Shown here: in pieces, positions 61,187 to 64,000 of the stretch
How positions within the stretch are numbered: the stretch's first letter is position 1
Layout of the letters: each line of letters begins with the position of its first letter
NCBI GenBank assembly: GCA_011087605.1
Contig: JAALLE010000003.1
Location: forward strand, 22,916-86,915
Reading direction: 5' to 3'
DNA from: Hyphomicrobiales bacterium
GTDB taxonomy: Bacteria; Pseudomonadota; Alphaproteobacteria; Rhizobiales; Rhizobiaceae
DNA: 64,000 nucleotides
The notes under the pieces: model-generated
The model's input: only the letters and a program-made list of their open reading frames with translations
What the model was told of the DNA's origin: nothing
Databases searched by the model: none
Made by a program: the position numbers and the translations under genes

Positions 61187-62497
61187 CTATTCGGCGGCAA
61201 CCACTGACGGATTGTTGGGGTGCTCGGTCCAATTGCCATACTTGTCTCGAACTTTTTCACCGGTGCGTTTGTCGATCGTACCGGGGGTCAATTGCTCCAT
61301 CGTGATGCAATTTTCGACCGGGCAGACATTGACGCACAGATTGCAGCCGACGCATTCTTCATCGATCACTTCAAAATGACGCTCGCCATCCAGCATCGAC
61401 GTGATGGCCTGGTGAGATGTATCCTCGCAGGCGATATGACAGCGGCCACATTTGATGCAGGATTCCTGATCAATTTTTGCCTTGGTGACATAGTTCAGAT
61501 TGAGATATTGCCAATCGGTGACATTCGGCGTGGCGCGACCGATTACATCGTCCAGAGATTTGTGGCCTTTCTCATCCATCCAGTTCTCAAGACCTGAAAT
61601 CATTTCTTCCACAATCTTGAATCCGTAGGTCATTGCTGCCGTGCACACCTGAACATTGCCCGCGCCAAGGGCAAGAAATTCAGCCGCATCGCGCCAGGTT
61701 GTAATGCCGCCAATTCCCGAAATCGGCAGTCCTGCAGTTTCTGCATCGCGGGCAATGTCGGCGACCATATTCAGGGCAATCGGCTTAACCGCCGGTCCGC
61801 AATAGCCACCATGACTGCCTTTGCCGTCGATAGAAGGCTGCGGGGAAAATGAGTCCAGATCGACCGACACGATGGAGGATACCGTGTTGATCAGGGAGAC
61901 TGCATCTGCCCCGCCTGCCTTCGCCGCGCGAGCGGGATAGCGTACATCAGTGATGTTTGGAGTTAGTTTGACGATAACCGGCATGCGGGTGTTTGCCTTG
62001 CACCAGCGGGTCACCATTTCGATATATTCCGGCACCTGACCAACTGCTGCGCCCATGCCGCGTTCGCTCATGCCGTGCGGGCAGCCGAAATTGAGCTCAA
62101 TACCGTCAGCTTCGGTTTCGTCTACCAGCGGCAGAATGGCTTTCCAGGCAGCTTCTTCACAAGGCACCATGATCGATACAACCACGGCTCGGTCGGGCCA
62201 TTTCTTCTTCACTTCCTTGATCTCGCGCAGATTGACGTAGAGATCGCGGTCGGTGATCAGTTCGATATTGTTAAGGCCGAGCAAGCGGCGGTCCGCCCCC
62301 CAGATTGCACCGTATCGAGGGCCATTGACGTTGACGATTGGCGGACCTTCCTCACCTAGGGTCTTCCAGACTACGCCGCCCCATCCGGCTTCAAATGCTC
62401 TTTCGACATTGTAGGCCTTGTCGGTTGGTGGTGCCGAAGCCAACCAAAACGGATTGGGGGATTTGATGCCTACAAAATTGTTGGAGATATCAGCCAT
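61187..62497 (-). CDS. preA: NAD-dependent dihydropyrimidine dehydrogenase, PreA subunit
   Basis: The 436-residue protein has an FMN-binding dihydroorotate-dehydrogenase-like barrel. It starts FVGIKSPNPFWLASAPPTD, has the active-site region LNFGCPHGMSERGMGAAVGQ with catalytic Cys, and GIGGITTWRDAAEFLALGAG for the phosphate site. Two C-terminal 4Fe-4S motifs (CIKCGRCHIAC; CVGCNLCVNVC) are present. With PreT it reduces uracil and thymine to dihydro forms. It lies 17 bases after preT. Confidence 0.92.
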   Translation of the reverse strand: MADISNNFVGIKSPNPFWLASAPPTDKAYNVERAFEAGWGGVVWKTLGEEGPPIVNVNGPRYGAIWGADRRLLGLNNIELITDRDLYVNLREIKEVKKKWPDRAVVVSIMVPCEEAAWKAILPLVDETEADGIELNFGCPHGMSERGMGAAVGQVPEYIEMVTRWCKANTRMPVIVKLTPNITDVRYPARAAKAGGADAVSLINTVSSIVSVDLDSFSPQPSIDGKGSHGGYCGPAVKPIALNMVADIARDAETAGLPISGIGGITTWRDAAEFLALGAGNVQVCTAAMTYGFKIVEEMISGLENWMDEKGHKSLDDVIGRATPNVTDWQYLNLNYVTKAKIDQESCIKCGRCHIACEDTSHQAITSMLDGERHFEVIDEECVGCNLCVNVCPVENCITMEQLTPGTIDKRTGEKVRDKYGNWTEHPNNPSVVAAE

Positions 62498-62514
62498 GTC
62501 GTTCTCCCTTCGCG

Positions 62515-63876
62515 CTAGGCGCTTTGTGCGCTGAGCGCAGCGTTGATTGCTTCTGCTGCGTCGCGGCCTTGTGCCACGGCGGTAACAGTCAGATCATCAC
62601 CGGAATCGGTGCAGTCTCCGCCGGCCCACACATTATCGAGCGACGTACCACCATCTTCTGAAGTTTTGATCCGGCCCCAATTCAGTTCCAGCGTGCCACC
62701 GCTTGCATCTTCGTAGCTCTGACCAATTGCCCGAAAAACCTGATCGGCCACAAGTGTGGTTTTGGCTCCGGTGCCAACCAGTTTGCCACTTTTAAGCTCG
62801 GTATATTCCAGCTCTATTCCCGACAGTTTTCCGGCCTTGGCCTTCAGTTTCTTTGGTTGCAACCAATGGCGGATCGTCACCCCTTTGGAGGTTGCAAGTT
62901 CCTGCTCATAATCTGACGCATTCATGTTTTCCTGGCCACGTCGATAACAGATGGTGACTTCTTCGGCGCCCAGCAATTTGGCCTGCACGGCGGCATCAAT
63001 TGCGGTCATGCCCCCGCCGATGACAACAATGCGGCGTCCAACAGGAATACGTGTCTTGTTCTTGGCTTGCCTCAACGAAGCAATGAAATCGACAGCGTCC
63101 ACCACACCGTCCGGTTCGCTGCCTTTCAAGCCAAGTGAATTTACGCCTGTAAGTCCCATGCCCAGAAAAACTGCATCATGGTTGGAGCGTAGTTTGTCGA
63201 GTGAAGTCTGCTTGCCGAGTTTCTTGCCGTATTGAATTTCAATGCCGCCAATTGCAGTGACATAATCAACTTCATGTTGGGCGAAATCGTCAACGGTTTT
63301 ATAAGCAGCGATGCCGAATTCGTTCAGCCCGCCGGGCTTCTTGCGGGCCTCAAATATTGTGACCTTGTGACCATGCATCGAAAGGCGGTGGGCACAGGCC
63401 AGTCCGGCTGGGCCAGCGCCGACGACGGCAACATGCTTGCCTGATTCCGCACCGCGCTCAAAAAACTGTTTGCCAGAGTCCATTGCCTGATCAGTGGCAT
63501 AGCGTTGCAGCAAGCCAATCTTGACCGGCTTGCCCTCCGCTGTTTCGCGCACACAGACCTGTTCACACAAGGTTTCGGTGGGGCAAACCCTGGCGCACAT
63601 ACCGCCCAATATGTTTTGCTCCATAATGGTTTCAGCCGCACCCATGGAGTTGCCCGTGGCGATTTCCCGAATGAACATCGGGATATCGATTGAAGTCGGG
63701 CAAGCCGTCACACAGGGGGCATCATGGCAAAAATAGCACCGGTCGGACGCAACGAGAGCTTCGTGATCTCCCAGCGGCGGGTGGATGTCACCAAAATTTT
63801 CAGCTGCAGTCTTGGCATTGATACGCCCGGCAGCGATGCCGTCCTGCAGTTTTTTGCTGAGTGCTGATCCGGCCAT
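62515..63876 (-). CDS. preT: NAD-dependent dihydropyrimidine dehydrogenase, PreT subunit
   Basis: A 453-residue FAD/NAD oxidoreductase with N-terminal iron-sulfur cysteines (CYFCHDAPCVTACP; CARVCPTETLCEQVC), the FAD site VVGAGPAGLACAHRL near residue 150, the NAD site IVVIGGGMTAIDAA near 285, and a GGDCTDSGDD motif at the end. It passes electrons from NADH to PreA. It is the first gene of a two-gene operon; a RutR-like palindrome lies 55 bases upstream. Confidence 0.92.
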   Translation of the reverse strand: MAGSALSKKLQDGIAAGRINAKTAAENFGDIHPPLGDHEALVASDRCYFCHDAPCVTACPTSIDIPMFIREIATGNSMGAAETIMEQNILGGMCARVCPTETLCEQVCVRETAEGKPVKIGLLQRYATDQAMDSGKQFFERGAESGKHVAVVGAGPAGLACAHRLSMHGHKVTIFEARKKPGGLNEFGIAAYKTVDDFAQHEVDYVTAIGGIEIQYGKKLGKQTSLDKLRSNHDAVFLGMGLTGVNSLGLKGSEPDGVVDAVDFIASLRQAKNKTRIPVGRRIVVIGGGMTAIDAAVQAKLLGAEEVTICYRRGQENMNASDYEQELATSKGVTIRHWLQPKKLKAKAGKLSGIELEYTELKSGKLVGTGAKTTLVADQVFRAIGQSYEDASGGTLELNWGRIKTSEDGGTSLDNVWAGGDCTDSGDDLTVTAVAQGRDAAEAINAALSAQSA

Positions 63877-63930
63877 TGGCGAGTCCCATATCGGTCAAAG
63901 TGGTGGGGACAGGTTAGCAATATTAAAAAA

Positions 63931-63946
63931 TTTATCAATTGGTAAA
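63931..63946. promoter_or_regulatory. RutR-like operator upstream of preT
   Basis: TTTATCAATTGGTAAA has the same 7-2-7 dyad layout as the site at 59092, inside a longer near-palindrome (AAAAATTTA ... TAAATTTTT). It would place preTA under the same TetR regulator. The match to the RutR consensus is weaker than at the first site. Confidence 0.55.
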
Positions 63947-64000
63947 TTTTTGTAACTACCCAGCTACCCCAACCTGATGCTTTTATAGACGGCCCATCAG

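Noticed and set aside
1..64000. Mobile elements, CRISPR arrays, tRNA genes, prophage
   Set aside because: I saw no transposase or integrase frame, no regularly spaced repeats and no tRNA cloverleaf with a GGTTCGANTCC arm. Neighbouring genes show no sharp change in style.

Overview
The window comes from an alphaproteobacterium, most likely of the order Hyphomicrobiales (Rhizobiales). The evidence is a set of small lineage-restricted genes: a TrcR-type cell-cycle regulator, an RcdA/DUF1465 protein, DUF1192, an Omp10-like lipoprotein, an aa3-oxidase subunit IV peptide, an AglEFGAK alpha-glucoside system with AglR, and PhaR/phasin genes. Genus and species cannot be told from the sequence alone. 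Base composition and coding style look uniform. I saw no tRNA, rRNA, CRISPR array, insertion sequence or phage gene.

Layout. 1-12.3 kb holds core genes: a sugar dehydrogenase, an ExbB/OmpA-like envelope pair, an inositol-phosphatase-family protein, a Sel1-repeat protein, a ThiE-like protein, two divergent DUF465 genes, purEK, rpsU, lipoproteins and pepF. 12.4-18.2 kb holds an NtrC-type regulator, a DUF882 envelope protein and the cell-cycle genes (rcdA, DUF1192, trcR), with a possible CtrA box and an orphan terminator. 18.2-24 kb is one seven-gene operon joining a polar-amino-acid-type ABC transporter to a PfkB kinase, an aldose epimerase and a dehydrogenase. 24-30.5 kb has small secreted proteins and a branched-chain-amino-acid-type ABC operon whose last gene, livF, is frameshifted. 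30.5-38.5 kb is the agl alpha-glucoside locus with two LacI-type operators. 39.3-41.1 kb is a three-gene copper-chaperone-like operon (SCO1 plus two secreted Cys proteins).

41.2-52.0 kb is the most interesting part. It is a two-sided polyhydroxyalkanoate (PHA) locus: phaR - alpha/beta hydrolase - succinate-semialdehyde dehydrogenase on the minus strand, phaP with a small-RNA-like 3' end, and a divergent plus-strand operon of a thiamine-diphosphate decarboxylase-like enzyme, an iron alcohol dehydrogenase, PhaE, a class III PhaC and a two-domain CoA transferase. The enzymes can be connected through succinate semialdehyde into a route from 2-oxoglutarate to 4-hydroxybutyryl-CoA and polymer, and back to succinate. 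This is a hypothesis built from families and gene order, not an observation.

52.1-63.9 kb is a reductive pyrimidine-degradation locus: preT-preA, hydantoinase/dihydropyrimidinase, a carbamoyl-amide hydrolase, an ABC importer and a RutR-like TetR regulator. Two matching operator-like palindromes lie in front of the two operons. The substrate-binding protein gene of the importer is also frameshifted. The two frameshifts, each explicable by one missing base, are either sequencing errors or real decay.
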